Shown piece after piece: positions 42,300-50,733 of a DNA stretch of 64,000 nt. This DNA is from Saprospira grandis str. Lewin (GTDB lineage Bacteria; Bacteroidota; Bacteroidia; Chitinophagales; Saprospiraceae): assembly GCF_000250635.1 (NCBI RefSeq), contig NC_016940.1:930001-994000 (forward strand). Direction: 5' to 3'. A program made the position numbers and the translations under genes. The notes beneath the pieces were generated by a model. The model did not search any database, had not been told where the DNA came from, and worked only from the letters and a program-made list of their open reading frames with translations. Every line of letters begins with the position of its first letter. The first letter of the stretch is position 1.

Positions 42300-43871
42300 T
42301 TAGGGTTGCACCACCACTTTGTGGCTAATGCGTTCTTGAGCCGTTTCGATTTGCACGAAATAAACGCCGGGGGCAAGATCGTTGGTGTAGAGTGTTTCTA
42401 CTTGTTTGCCGGGGGCGATTTGGATGCTTTGGCTAGGCAACATTTGCTGGCCGAGCTGGTTCGTCAACTTGATGTTCACCTCAGTCAACTGGCTCACTTC
42501 GATTTCGATATTGAGCTCATCGTTATTCCCGATAGGATTGGGAAAAACGCGAGAAGACTGCAAAGGAAGAGCGGTTGTTTCAATGCCTGTGGCCCAGTTG
42601 GCCGTGCTAAAGTCTGCGGGAGCAGAAACGAAGTTGCTACAAACATCGTAGGCGGTCATTCCTTGAACAGACCAGCGGTACTGCGAGTTAGGTTGTAGGC
42701 TCACCCAGTAGAACTCATCGCTAGTGATATAGCTAGCTACGGGTATGGCTGCGCCACCTACGATGCGTTCCAACTTAACGAGATAATAGCTATTAGAAGC
42801 GTCGCCGGTCCAGCGCAACTCTACTTGATTAGGGCTACCGACTAGGGCGCCAGCGTTGGGCCAGTCAATAGAAGGAGCGGCTGAGCTATAAAGCGGGCTA
42901 GGGGTATCGAAGAGGTGGTATCCTCTAGACACAAAATCGAGGAGGATAGCATCTTTTTGCTCATCAGAGAACTGCGAGAGGCAGTTATCATTGAAATAGC
43001 TCATGAAGTTTGTTTCATCGGGATCGATCATTACGCTATCGGGATCGTAGAAAATGGCCGTTTGGGGACAGTTTGCACGATCAGAAGAGTAATCGGGGCG
43101 GGTATCGCAGAAACCATCGGCAGCGATTTGGCAGTTTTCGCCAGCAGCGCCACGGACTACTTTTTCTACTTGCATACCGCCCACTTGGCCGGGAGCTTTA
43201 CCGTTTAGTTCCTCATTGGCGTAGTTGGTTCCTTCCCAACCGAAGAAAGTATGCGGGAGGGTAAAGAAGTGGCCCAACTCATGCGTAAGCGTGGGGTCGC
43301 CGGGGCCTACACCTGTTTTGAAAGAGAAAACTACATCCAAAAAGCTAGTATAATAAGCCAAGAACTGATCATTGGCTGTTACATTTCGGCCCACAAAGAT
43401 ATTGAGTACTCCGGGCACCTTATATAGCGACATGAAGTAGATGGCCGTGGGGTTTCCTGAGCCATTACCGTGGTTATAGAGTAGGCTATTGGGAATGTAA
43501 TTGATATTATAGATATAGAACTGGATATTTTGGCCACGGTAGTCATCATTCAAGCGACAAACTGAGCCCAAAACACGCTCTACATCTACATAACCAGAAC
43601 CGTCATTTTCTCCACAGACATGAAACTGCAAAGGCACATAAGAGATGCTATCATTGGCGGCCCGGCTTGCTTTGAAGGCCGTAAACTCTTGCATGAGCTC
43701 GGCCCGATTGCGGCGGTGTTCCATCAAGCTATTTTTACGTTCTAGCTGTGTTTCCACTGTAGTTCCGCAACCAATATGGTTGTGGCCTGTTTGCTGAGCC
43801 TGTAGGCCCGAAAATGCGCTACCCCCCAACAGGCAGAAGAGGAAAAGTAGGCGGAATAAAGATGTTTGCAT
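42300..43871 (-). CDS. M43-type metalloprotease with type IX sorting domain
   Basis: About 523 residues from the ATG at 43871 (MQTSLFRLLFLFCLLGGSAF), a signal peptide. The zinc site HELGHFFTLPHTF (about 205-217) and Met-turn NFMSYFNDNC (about 286-295) mark the pappalysin/cytophagalysin family (M43B). A fibronectin-like domain follows (about 345-420, QVELRWTGDASNSYYLVKLE), then a C-terminal sorting domain (about 440-523) starting VFPNPIGNNDELNIEIE and ending GVYFVQIETAQERISHKVVV, which directs export by the type IX system. An ATG at 43883 adds four residues and is less likely. Confidence 0.92.
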   Translation of the reverse strand: MQTSLFRLLFLFCLLGGSAFSGLQAQQTGHNHIGCGTTVETQLERKNSLMEHRRNRAELMQEFTAFKASRAANDSISYVPLQFHVCGENDGSGYVDVERVLGSVCRLNDDYRGQNIQFYIYNINYIPNSLLYNHGNGSGNPTAIYFMSLYKVPGVLNIFVGRNVTANDQFLAYYTSFLDVVFSFKTGVGPGDPTLTHELGHFFTLPHTFFGWEGTNYANEELNGKAPGQVGGMQVEKVVRGAAGENCQIAADGFCDTRPDYSSDRANCPQTAIFYDPDSVMIDPDETNFMSYFNDNCLSQFSDEQKDAILLDFVSRGYHLFDTPSPLYSSAAPSIDWPNAGALVGSPNQVELRWTGDASNSYYLVKLERIVGGAAIPVASYITSDEFYWVSLQPNSQYRWSVQGMTAYDVCSNFVSAPADFSTANWATGIETTALPLQSSRVFPNPIGNNDELNIEIEVSQLTEVNIKLTNQLGQQMLPSQSIQIAPGKQVETLYTNDLAPGVYFVQIETAQERISHKVVVQP

Positions 43872-44273
43872 AAATATAAGCACTTTAGGATTTTATTAAA
43901 GCAGGCCTGCAAAAGCCCAAAAGTTAGTTCGCTTTGGTAGCGTCTATTATAATAACGTAGCAAAGTGTAGAGAGGTTTTTCGATTTTTTTTGGCCTACTG
44001 CTAAGCTTTTGTAAAAAAGTAAGGGCGGGCTTTAGAATCATCGAAAAAACTGTATATTAGCTGCTGTTCTTGGGCCTAAATTAAGGAATTCTTAATTATA
44101 CCTTGAGCAAAAGCCTAGCAAAATTACATTATATAGATGTATTGACAAAATGCCTTGGCGCATTTAGTCCAGACTTAGGCTTGGCAAATGCCAAAGAATT
44201 TCATCCGCAGCAAAGAACGACAAGCGCTCTTTGCCTATTCAAAATATCCTATAAAACTTATATTCAATACAGT
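43872..44273. other. divergent gap between metalloprotease and mdh
   Basis: No supported gene. An open frame continues upstream of the mdh ATG from 44103 but has no family similarity. TATTATAATA (43945-43954) is a short palindrome within flanking CTTTG/CAAAG; no clear TAnnTTTG box was found for mdh. Confidence 0.5.
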
Positions 44274-45227
44274 ATGAAAAAAGTAACTGTAGTTGGAGCC
44301 GGAAATGTAGGTGCTACTTGCGCTAATGTTTTGGCTCACGAAAACATCGTGAACGAAGTAGTATTGCTAGACCTTAAAGGCGATATGGCCGCAGGTAAAG
44401 CCCTTGATAGCTTCCAACAAGCCCCCATCGATGGCTATAGCACTCGTATCATCGGTACTTCTGACTATAAATATACCGAGAACTCTGATATCGTAGTCAT
44501 TACTGCGGGTATCCCTCGCCGCCCTGGCATGAGCCGCGATGACTTGATCGCTACTAACGCCAAAATTGTTACTTCTGTAACTAAATCTATCCTTGAGTAT
44601 AGCGAAAATCCCATCATCATTGTGGTCTCTAACCCTCTTGATGTAATGACTTACGCTGCTTTCAAAGCTTCTGGTTTGCCCTCAAACCGCGTAATGGGTA
44701 TGGCTGGTATCCTCGATACTGCCCGCTACCGCGCTTTCTTGTCTATGGAGCTCAATGTTTCTCCCCGCGATATCCAGGCGGTGCTTATGGGTGGACATGG
44801 CGACACGATGGTGCCTTTGCCCCGCTACACCACTGTAGCCGGTATCCCTGTTACTGAACTTATCGAGGAAGATAAACTCAATGCGATCATTGAGCGCACT
44901 AAAAAAGGTGGTGGAGAACTCGTTAAACTAATGGGTACTTCTGCTTGGTATGCTCCCGGTGCTGCTGCTGCCCAAATGGTAGGCGCTATCGTGCGCAACG
45001 AACAACGCATTTTCCCTTGCTGCGCTTGGCTAAAAGGCCAGTATGGCGTAGAAGATCTTTACCTTGGTGTTCCCGTGAAATTGGGTAGCAACGGTATCGA
45101 ACAGGTAATCGAATTGAAACTCAATGAGGAAGAAAAGCAGTTGCTCGATACTTCTGAAAAGGCGGTACGCTCTGTCGTAAAAACCTTTGAAGGGATGGGC
45201 TTGCTAGAAGAGAAAGAAGAGGCTTAG
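44274..45227 (+). CDS. mdh: malate dehydrogenase
   Basis: 317 residues. NAD-dependent interconversion of malate and oxaloacetate in the TCA cycle. Start at 44274 (MKKVTVVGAGNVGATCANVL) gives the usual GxGxxG dinucleotide-binding N-terminus; the 57 codons before it look non-coding. Other motifs: VVLLDLKGDMAAGKALDSFQ, ITAGIPRRPGMSRDDLI, VVSNPLDVMTYAAFK and the catalytic MGGHGDTMVPLPRYTTVAGI (His-Gly-Asp). It is the LDH-like MDH type common in Bacteroidota. A terminator and VSE copy 17 follow. Confidence 0.96.
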   Translation: MKKVTVVGAGNVGATCANVLAHENIVNEVVLLDLKGDMAAGKALDSFQQAPIDGYSTRIIGTSDYKYTENSDIVVITAGIPRRPGMSRDDLIATNAKIVTSVTKSILEYSENPIIIVVSNPLDVMTYAAFKASGLPSNRVMGMAGILDTARYRAFLSMELNVSPRDIQAVLMGGHGDTMVPLPRYTTVAGIPVTELIEEDKLNAIIERTKKGGGELVKLMGTSAWYAPGAAAAQMVGAIVRNEQRIFPCCAWLKGQYGVEDLYLGVPVKLGSNGIEQVIELKLNEEEKQLLDTSEKAVRSVVKTFEGMGLLEEKEEA

Positions 45228-45247
45228 TCCTTTCTTTATAGCTATCC

Positions 45248-45292
45248 AAAAGGCTTAAAAGTGGTGTTTACTGCTTTTAAGCCTTTTTTTTT
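45248..45292 (+). terminator. mdh terminator
   Basis: AAAAGGCTTAAAAG pairs with CTTTTAAGCCTTTT around an 11-nt loop, with further T. VSE copy 17 starts at the next base. Confidence 0.85.
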
Positions 45293-45423
45293 GGGGCCTC
45301 CTGCCTGCGGCAGGCGCTACGCTTTGGGGCTCGCTGTTCGCTCGGCCCTTCGGCGCTTTCAGCGCCTTGGTCTGGCCTGACGGCCACCCCGCCGCATCGC
45401 TAGGCCTGCGGCGGCTTCGCCGC
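45293..45423 (+). repeat. VSE copy 17
   Basis: Ends GGCCT/AGGCC; first stem CCTGCC-tgc-GGCAGG; second stem GGCGCT-ttc-AGCGCC. It opens the toxin island and forms an inverted pair with copy 18. Confidence 0.85.
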
Positions 45424-45666
45424 CTGCTAGCTGTGGCTGCAGGTTGAAACCAGCAGCCAATTTAGGTGCAGCAGAGCCCGCTCCTGACCAACAATTGGCC
45501 TGCAGCTTAAAAGCCGCAGGACCTGAAAACCAAATATATCCTTCCCACAAACAAAGCAGGGGCTTTTAAGCCGCTGCGGCGAGAAAGACCAAAGCCCAAC
45601 AAGAATGGCTGCGGCCTTTAGGCTGCAGATAGCGGCAAAGCCGCCATGGCCGAAGGCCAAACGGCC
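45409..45666. repeat. duplicated ~255-bp segment, copy a
   Basis: Nearly the same sequence occurs at 48108-48366: GGCTTCGCCGCCTGCTAGC, GGCTGCAGGTTGAAACCAGC, then GCTTAAAAGCCGCAGGACC, AGGGGCTTTTAAGCCGCTGC and AAGCCCAACAAGAATGGCTG. Its own hairpins include GCTTAAAAGC and GGCTTTTAAGCC. The middle is more diverged, with small indels. A short third piece occurs near 50.35 kb. Confidence 0.85.
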
Positions 45667-45851
45667 TAGCGATGGTAGGCAGTGCGGCGAAGCCGCAGAC
45701 CAAGGCCGTCAGGCCACAGGGCCGAGCGACCCGACCAACGGGAGCCGACGCAGCGAAGCAAGTAACAGCGAGCCCCGAAACGACAACAAGGACTTTAGTC
45801 CGCAGTTCGACGACCAACGGGAGTAACCGCCCGCCGAAGGCGGGAGGCCCC
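45663..45851 (-). repeat. VSE copy 18 (extended form)
   Basis: Ends GGCCT/AGGCC, second stem GGCC-gtca-GGCC. It carries the accessory part with hairpin GGACTTTAGTCC, CGCAGTTCGACGACCAA and a final CCCGCC...GGCGGG. Some inner connector appears deleted or rearranged. Confidence 0.75.
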
Positions 45852-45913
45852 ATGATTTTGAAATCTAAATTAGATGTATAGTATTTTTGATTACAAGCTA
45901 TAAATAACTTAGG

Positions 45914-46363
45914 TTACTTTCCCCACTCATCAACATTTAAGTCCTCATAAATATCAGCCTCTAAATAGAATTCTTTAAAGAAATCATAACGATTTTTACC
46001 AATACCCGGTATCATTATTTTTTTATCTTCAAAGGTATATACCCTAATAATTTGCCCTAAACTGCCATCAGGACCTCCAACAGGACTAATATTAATATTG
46101 ATAAACGAAGAGTTGTCAAAATACAAATAATAATTATCATCATCTATTGAATCTCGTATATCAATTAGGGTGGCTCTTTTCCTGTCCCCATCAAAAGATA
46201 TATCTATTTCTTCAAACAAAGAAAGATCAATTTCTTTTCTATCCTTAAGATAGAAGGAGATACCGCTGAAAAATATTACAGTCTGACAGCCACTTCTTAA
46301 GATGATTATTTCTTTTAGTCCTAGACTACTTCCTTCAATATTTCTAAAAAAAACTTTATCCAT
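45914..46363 (-). CDS. possible immunity protein to the adjacent RHS toxin
   Basis: 149 residues, no signal peptide, acidic (ISFDGDRKRATLIDIRDSID, YEDLNVDEWGK). It lies 89 nt downstream of an RHS-linked toxin gene, is AT-rich like it, and has the size of immunity proteins, so that role is inferred from position. No family recognised. Confidence 0.55.
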   Translation of the reverse strand: MDKVFFRNIEGSSLGLKEIIILRSGCQTVIFFSGISFYLKDRKEIDLSLFEEIDISFDGDRKRATLIDIRDSIDDDNYYLYFDNSSFININISPVGGPDGSLGQIIRVYTFEDKKIMIPGIGKNRYDFFKEFYLEADIYEDLNVDEWGK

Positions 46364-46452
46364 AATTATTACATTTTATACGGCTATAAAGCCCATATTT
46401 TATTATTGAATTTTACACACAATCTCTAATAATCCTCGAAAGTCATTATTTT

Positions 46453-47952
46453 TTATTTTCCACCAATCTGAACCCCTGATCTAGTCACATAATCATATGT
46501 TATTTCTGTAGTTTCTCGACCGAGAAAGTAACCAGTAAAACCTCCAACAGCAGAGCCAATAACTGCTCCGATTCCAGCTCCAGGTATAGCGCAAACACCA
46601 GCACCTACAGAACCGGCCGCTCCTCCAATTGCAGCTCCTCCAGCTGCACCTAATTTAGCGCCTATATAAGCTCCAGCCATGCCCCCTACAACACTAGTTA
46701 TTGTTCTTGGTTCGTAGCCAGAAGTATGTATTTCATATAAATCTAATCCAATTGAAACTATCCCTAAGATTCTACCACCAACTTTTAACCCTTTTAGAGC
46801 TTTCACACTAGCTGCACTTCCTCGTATTGCGGTAATAGTACCTTTATTTGCGAAAGCATCCGAAACAGCATAGGTCCCATCTCTAGCAACAAAATAAACA
46901 TCTTTTCCCATAGCATCTATGTACTTACCGACTTTAGCCCAAGTACGCCCCCGCCTTACAAATTCTAGCTCCTTCTTAATAGCTTCCGACTCTTTAATAG
47001 CCTCTTTCCATGAGGCCTTAGTAGTATAGCCCATTTCTATCCTAGATTCAGCACTCCAAGCTTTCCATTGTGCGTCTGTTATTACTTCTGGATTACTAAC
47101 ATCTATCCCCTCTACAATAAGTGTTGTAGAAGCATTAGCCCGTCCTGTTTTTTTAGATGGGACCTCAGTTGCAAACCAGTTATATCTAGAGTATCTACCA
47201 TATTTTGTAGAATTGAACCCATTTTTTATTATGCCTTCTGCAGCATCAGTATTATGGTATAGTTTTTCTGGGGGAGGATCACCTCCACCATTAGCCACTT
47301 CTGCCACATAACTCCTCGCAAAGGAGGTAGAGCTAATTTCCGTTGATACAGTAGCTTTATAAGACTCTTCTTTTTCTGGATAGCCCACACTTGCCCCAGA
47401 AGCATCCGTATAATAAATCGGATTTCCATCAAAGGTATTATAGGGCGATTGATGCGGGAAGGTAATGGGATCCGCAGACCACCAACGGCCCATGCGCCCA
47501 TCTAGCTCTCTAAAGTATGTAGTATGATGCCCTGAGCCAATTTCTGGACTTTTGCGCATTCCATTATGGCCATATTCGGGAGGAATAGCCCCAGGAAAGT
47601 TCCGGCCAGGCATTTCCCAACCGTAGGCATAAGCATCTGTAGCCGATAATACATCTGCAAGATAGTAAGTTGCTACCGTTAAGTCTGTTCCCATTGGGAG
47701 CTTAATATCGCTAATTTCCATCCGCAAATCTCCTCGGAAATTGCTTAGCGCATAACGATGATAGCCTCTTTCGTTTTGATATTGTACTGGAGCTGCGCTA
47801 TCTATATCACTATAAAACGCTATGCCTTCTCTTCTCAATGTCGCCACGCCCAGTTCTTGCGTACGCAAATAAACTGCTGTAGAGATTTCTGTCGTCACTG
47901 TTGAGTAGGGTGTCCAAGCGGGTTTGGCTTCATACTCATAAGTAGCTTCCAA
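46453..47952 (-). CDS. 5'-truncated RHS protein with C-terminal toxin
   Basis: About 499 residues, probably from a TTG at 47952 (no ATG near). Residues 1-140 are the end of an RHS shell: NFRGDLRMEISDIKLPMG, YGWEMPGRNFPGAIPPEY and the RHS-associated core GMRKSPEIGSGHHTTYFREL, RMGRWWSADPI, GNPIYYTDASG. Most of an RHS gene is missing. Residues 225-310 (KLYHNTDAAEGIIKNGFNS) resemble ADP-ribosyltransferase/HYD1-type toxin starts. The C-terminus has a Gly-rich zipper region (GAYIGAKLGAAGGAAIGGAA) that could enter membranes. Probably an orphan toxin cassette. A leader shared with the second cassette precedes it. Confidence 0.8.
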   Translation of the reverse strand: MEATYEYEAKPAWTPYSTVTTEISTAVYLRTQELGVATLRREGIAFYSDIDSAAPVQYQNERGYHRYALSNFRGDLRMEISDIKLPMGTDLTVATYYLADVLSATDAYAYGWEMPGRNFPGAIPPEYGHNGMRKSPEIGSGHHTTYFRELDGRMGRWWSADPITFPHQSPYNTFDGNPIYYTDASGASVGYPEKEESYKATVSTEISSTSFARSYVAEVANGGGDPPPEKLYHNTDAAEGIIKNGFNSTKYGRYSRYNWFATEVPSKKTGRANASTTLIVEGIDVSNPEVITDAQWKAWSAESRIEMGYTTKASWKEAIKESEAIKKELEFVRRGRTWAKVGKYIDAMGKDVYFVARDGTYAVSDAFANKGTITAIRGSAASVKALKGLKVGGRILGIVSIGLDLYEIHTSGYEPRTITSVVGGMAGAYIGAKLGAAGGAAIGGAAGSVGAGVCAIPGAGIGAVIGSAVGGFTGYFLGRETTEITYDYVTRSGVQIGGK

Positions 47953-47963
47953 TGCCCATTTTA

Positions 47964-48010
47964 TTTCAAAGAACGAGAGCTAAAGATACTATTTTTTGGG
48001 GCCTGCCGCC
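47964..48010 (-). promoter_or_regulatory. shared leader of toxin cassette 1
   Basis: The minus strand reads GGCAGGCCCC, A run, TAGTATCTTTAGCTCTCG, TTCTTTGAAAT. The same segment precedes cassette 2 (50179-50226) with one substitution and one extra A/T in the run. TATCTTTA inside it resembles a promoter box. Confidence 0.6.
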
Positions 48011-48109
48011 TAAGGCGGCCGGGCCCTTGCAGGGCTCGCAAGGCTGCTCGGCCCTGCGGGCTTCGCCCTTGGTCTGCCGCTGCGCGGCACCCTTACAGGC
48101 CCCTAGGCC
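47998..48109 (+). repeat. VSE copy 19 (GGGGCCTGCC subtype)
   Basis: Ends GGCCT/AGGCC; first stem GCCGCC-taa-GGCGGC, then GGGCCC-ttgca-GGGCTC; second stem GGGC-ttc-GCCC. Its end block reads CAGGCCCCTAGGCC, a subtype shared with copies 21 and 24. Confidence 0.8.
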
Positions 48110-48366
48110 TGCGGCGGCTTCGCCGCCTGCTAGCTGTGGCTGCAGGTTGAAACCAGCAGCCAATTTAGGTACAGCATAGTCCCCTCAGAACCAACAACTG
48201 GCCTGCAGCTTAAAAGCCGCAGGACCTGAAAACATAATACCTCCTTTCCATAAACAAAGCAGGGGCTTTTAAGCCGCTGCGGCGAGAAAGACCAAAGCCC
48301 AACAAGAATGGCTGCGGCCTTTAGGCTGCAGATAGCGGCAAAGCCGCCATGGCCGAAGGCCAAACG
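48108..48366. repeat. duplicated ~255-bp segment, copy b
   Basis: Matches 45409-45666 almost base for base at both ends; the middle differs (for example TAGGTACAGCATAG against TAGGTGCAGCAGAG). Each copy lies between a forward and a reverse VSE. Confidence 0.85.
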
Positions 48367-48520
48367 GCCACAACAAGCCCTTTAGGGCGCAGTTCGACGA
48401 CCAAAGGGAGTAACCGATGTGCAGGGGTGGCCGAAGGCCAGACCCAGCGGGCGCAGCCCGCGCAGGGCCGAGCGAGCAGCGAGCCCCGAAACGTAGCGCC
48501 CGCCGAAGGCGGGAGGCCCC
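48365..48520 (-). repeat. VSE copy 20 (rearranged extended form)
   Basis: Starts with the accessory module (hairpin GCCCTTTAGGGC, then CGCAGTTCGACGACCAA and GGGAGTAACCGATGTG) in place of the usual GGCCTAGCGATG end, then the normal core with GCGGGC-gca-GCCCGC, ending AGGCCCC. Confidence 0.75.
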
Positions 48521-48597
48521 TACTACAAATCAATATAGATAGAATAACTGGCCGAGTATGGACGTGAACTAGTACGGATGAACGCCTATCCCAAATA

Positions 48598-49041
48598 TCA
48601 CCAAATACTATCCAAAATCTTTTCCCACCATTTTTTTTTGTACTTAGGAGTCCCTAGAATTTTTTCATGTTGTTTCTCTGATAGGCTATTTAAAGGTCTT
48701 TTTGTCCAGTATGGTAATTTCACATTTGGCTCAACTTGCCCCCCAAAATCCTTTAAGACCTTTAGTAAATGTCCCTCTAGATAATATAACCTAAAAGTAG
48801 TAGTATAAAGTTTTAACTCATTATTATTGGTGTCTACTTCAACTTCCACTGAAGAAGAACCTTCAAGATAGATATCAACATAATAATTCTTTTCTTCTAA
48901 ATCTAGAGAACTGAAATCAAAGTCAGTACCTGAATTTTTTAACAGAGCACTTCGGATTTCTTTTATTTTGGGTAGATTATTGAATGAAACAATATATTTT
49001 AAATGCATTGGCATTGGAAGACTATTTAACAGTTTTATCAA
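48598..49041 (-). CDS. probable immunity protein of toxin cassette 2
   Basis: Up to 147 residues; the start is uncertain (ATG at 49041, 49014 or 49008, giving MHLKYIVSFNNLPKIKEI). With the first it overlaps the toxin's end by 20 nt, suggesting coupling. Acidic strand-rich middle (DLEEKNYYVDIYLEGSSSVE) and a Lys/Trp-rich end (PKYKKKWWEKILDSIW). No family known; the role is inferred from its place directly after an RHS toxin. Confidence 0.6.
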   Translation of the reverse strand: MIKLLNSLPMPMHLKYIVSFNNLPKIKEIRSALLKNSGTDFDFSSLDLEEKNYYVDIYLEGSSSVEVEVDTNNNELKLYTTTFRLYYLEGHLLKVLKDFGGQVEPNVKLPYWTKRPLNSLSEKQHEKILGTPKYKKKWWEKILDSIW

Positions 49042-50179
49042 AAAAATCTCTTAATCCATAAGGTGATCTAGTTCCATGGGGAGGTTTTATATAAAAAGTT
49101 TTTGGAATATTCATGCCTCCCTTATTCATTAAATCTATACAATATGTCGTGCAGTTTTTCCCACCAAGCAATCCAAACATATTATAGTATGGTGGTCGTA
49201 AAACACTTTTTCTAGCTGCACTCTGTATGAGACTAAACTGTTTGGGATGTATAGATATTTCTTGCCAAGTATAATGTTTAAATTTTTCTGAAGTAATTGG
49301 TCGATTTCGTGCCAACCCTGGCCTGAGCGTAGCAGTAAGAATCGGATTATCACGACCTTTATAAATTAAATCAAAAACTTCATCATCTAATTGTAAAGCG
49401 CTATGCGCCTGTCGAGGAGACGCCCCCGTTTTTGTTCCTAGTTTAATTATTTTTTTAGTTCCTGATTGAGCTAGATCCGTAAAAGAAGTAGGAGGCAAAC
49501 TATAACCTGTCGCATATTCAACAGCTTGATCTGCCACTTCATCAGCAATCTCACGTGCAACATTTGCAGACATTCCACTTGCAGCTATGGCCAGCCCTGG
49601 TCCTACTACTACGGCAACGGTCCCCATAGTGCCTACAACACTGCTTACCCCTCTTCCATAATCACTCGAATAGATGCCACTATTCCAACTCGCCCTCCAC
49701 TTGTCAGCATAAGGTGAATTCGGATCATAAATTGGTTCGTACCGTCCTTCTGCAATACGCGATTCTATATTGTTGACAATTGGGTTATTTCCCTTTTTTT
49801 TCAGCTTTAGGTAAGTATTGACATCCGCTTGGGTATAGCCTATACTTCTCATATACTTGATAAACGCAGCACGCTTTTTAGCATGTTTACCTGCTTTGCC
49901 TTTTTTAATAGCTGCTCTCTCGGTCCAACCACCATATTCCTCATCCCAAACTTGCCCATTGGCTTCTCTATGTTCAATTTCTTCCTCTGAACAGTCAGGA
50001 CATCCAGAATCTGCCCCTAAGGGATCTACATAGTAAATTGGGTTGCCATCAAAAGCCGAATAAGGAGACATTCCTGCATGAATCACAGGATCCGCAGACC
50101 ACCAGCGCCCCATCCGCCCATCTAGCTCTCTAAAGTATGTAGTATGATGCCCTGAGCCAATTTCTGGGCTTTTGCGCAT
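49022..50179 (-). CDS. 5'-truncated RHS protein with C-terminal toxin, cassette 2
   Basis: 385 residues from the ATG at 50179. It begins inside the RHS-associated core (MRKSPEIGSGHHTTYFREL, RMGRWWSADPV, GNPIYYVDPLGA), so only the last shell segment remains. The linker (residues 60-200) includes a hydrophobic Gly/Ala stretch (GTVAVVVGPGLAIAASG). The toxin end has HYTWQEISIHPKQFSL, then MFGLLGGKNCTTYCIDLMNK; the NCTTY motif recalls the Cys nucleophile of papain-like/NlpC-type folds (inference). It shares a leader and the 90-bp core with cassette 1. Confidence 0.8.
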   Translation of the reverse strand: MRKSPEIGSGHHTTYFRELDGRMGRWWSADPVIHAGMSPYSAFDGNPIYYVDPLGADSGCPDCSEEEIEHREANGQVWDEEYGGWTERAAIKKGKAGKHAKKRAAFIKYMRSIGYTQADVNTYLKLKKKGNNPIVNNIESRIAEGRYEPIYDPNSPYADKWRASWNSGIYSSDYGRGVSSVVGTMGTVAVVVGPGLAIAASGMSANVAREIADEVADQAVEYATGYSLPPTSFTDLAQSGTKKIIKLGTKTGASPRQAHSALQLDDEVFDLIYKGRDNPILTATLRPGLARNRPITSEKFKHYTWQEISIHPKQFSLIQSAARKSVLRPPYYNMFGLLGGKNCTTYCIDLMNKGGMNIPKTFYIKPPHGTRSPYGLRDFFDKTVK

Positions 50180-50226
50180 TTCAAAAAACGAGAGCTAAAG
50201 ATACTATTTTTTTGGGGCCTGCCGCC
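50179..50226 (-). promoter_or_regulatory. shared leader of toxin cassette 2
   Basis: Same segment as at 47964-48010 (TAGTATCTTTAGCTCTCG and a TTTGAAAT join), here fused directly at the Met of MRKSPE. It may provide a promoter to truncated cassettes. Confidence 0.6.
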
Positions 50227-50328
50227 TTCGGCGGCCGGGCCCTTGCAGGGCTCGCAAGCCTGCTCGGCCCTGCGCCAGCAAGCTGGCTAGGTCTGCCGCT
50301 ACGCGGCCCCCTTTCAGGCCCCTAGGCC
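50214..50328 (+). repeat. VSE copy 21 (GGGGCCTGCC subtype)
   Basis: Ends GGCCT/AGGCC; first stem GCCGCC-ttc-GGCGGC then GGGCCC...GGGCTC; second stem GCCAGC-aa-GCTGGC. It ends in CAGGCCCCTAGGCC like copy 19. Confidence 0.8.
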
Positions 50329-50339
50329 AAGTCGCTTCG

Positions 50340-50613
50340 GGCCTTTGCGGCGGCTTCGCCGCCTGCTAGCCGTGGCTGCAGGTTGAAACCAGCAGCCATA
50401 CAACAACCCCATTCTACATCTATAGTGCGGAGAGGATTAAAATCCTCTACCGCTTTGAACAAGGGTTGTTTTTTCTTTGGTAGTTTGATTTTGTTTTTTT
50501 CTCCCCCATAAATTTCATAATAACCCTAGGGCCAAGGCCCTAGGCTATTGAAAAAATCGCCATCCCCTCATTCGAGGGGATTTTCTGTTCCACTAGGCTC
50601 CATCAGCAAAGAA
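50340..50613. other. gene-free stretch of small hairpins
   Basis: Starts with a short piece of the 255-bp duplicated segment (GCCTGCTAGCCGTGGCTGC, AGGTTGAAACCAGCAGCC). It then has separate hairpins: AGAGGATT-aa-AATCCTCT (50431-50448), CCTAGGGCC-aa-GGCCCTAGG (about 50525-50544) and TCCCCTC-attc-GAGGGGA (50563-50580, T run after). No coding frame is convincing. Confidence 0.6.
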
Positions 50614-50733
50614 GGGCTAAAATGTTTATTTATGGAGGGTTTCAACCCTCCATTGAACACAAAAATGCATTCGTTAATTGGCTGTAGGTTTCAACCTACA
50701 GGCCCATATAGCAGGCCCCTAGGGCCGCAGGCC
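50614..50733. repeat. duplicated ~120-bp segment, copy a
   Basis: Nearly repeated at 52288-52407: AAAATGTTTATTTATGGAGG, GGTTTCAACC, CCATTGAACACAAAAATGCA, TTCGTTAATTGGCTGTAGG, TTTCAACCTACAGGCCC. It contains hairpins GGAGGGTTTCAACCCTCC and GTAGGTTTCAACCTAC, like the insert in VSE copy 2. Confidence 0.85.

Noticed and set aside
44103-44273. 57-codon N-terminal extension of malate dehydrogenase
   Set aside because: The extension has no family similarity and starts at a non-ATG codon; the dinucleotide-binding start MKKVTVVGAGNVG follows the ATG at 44274.
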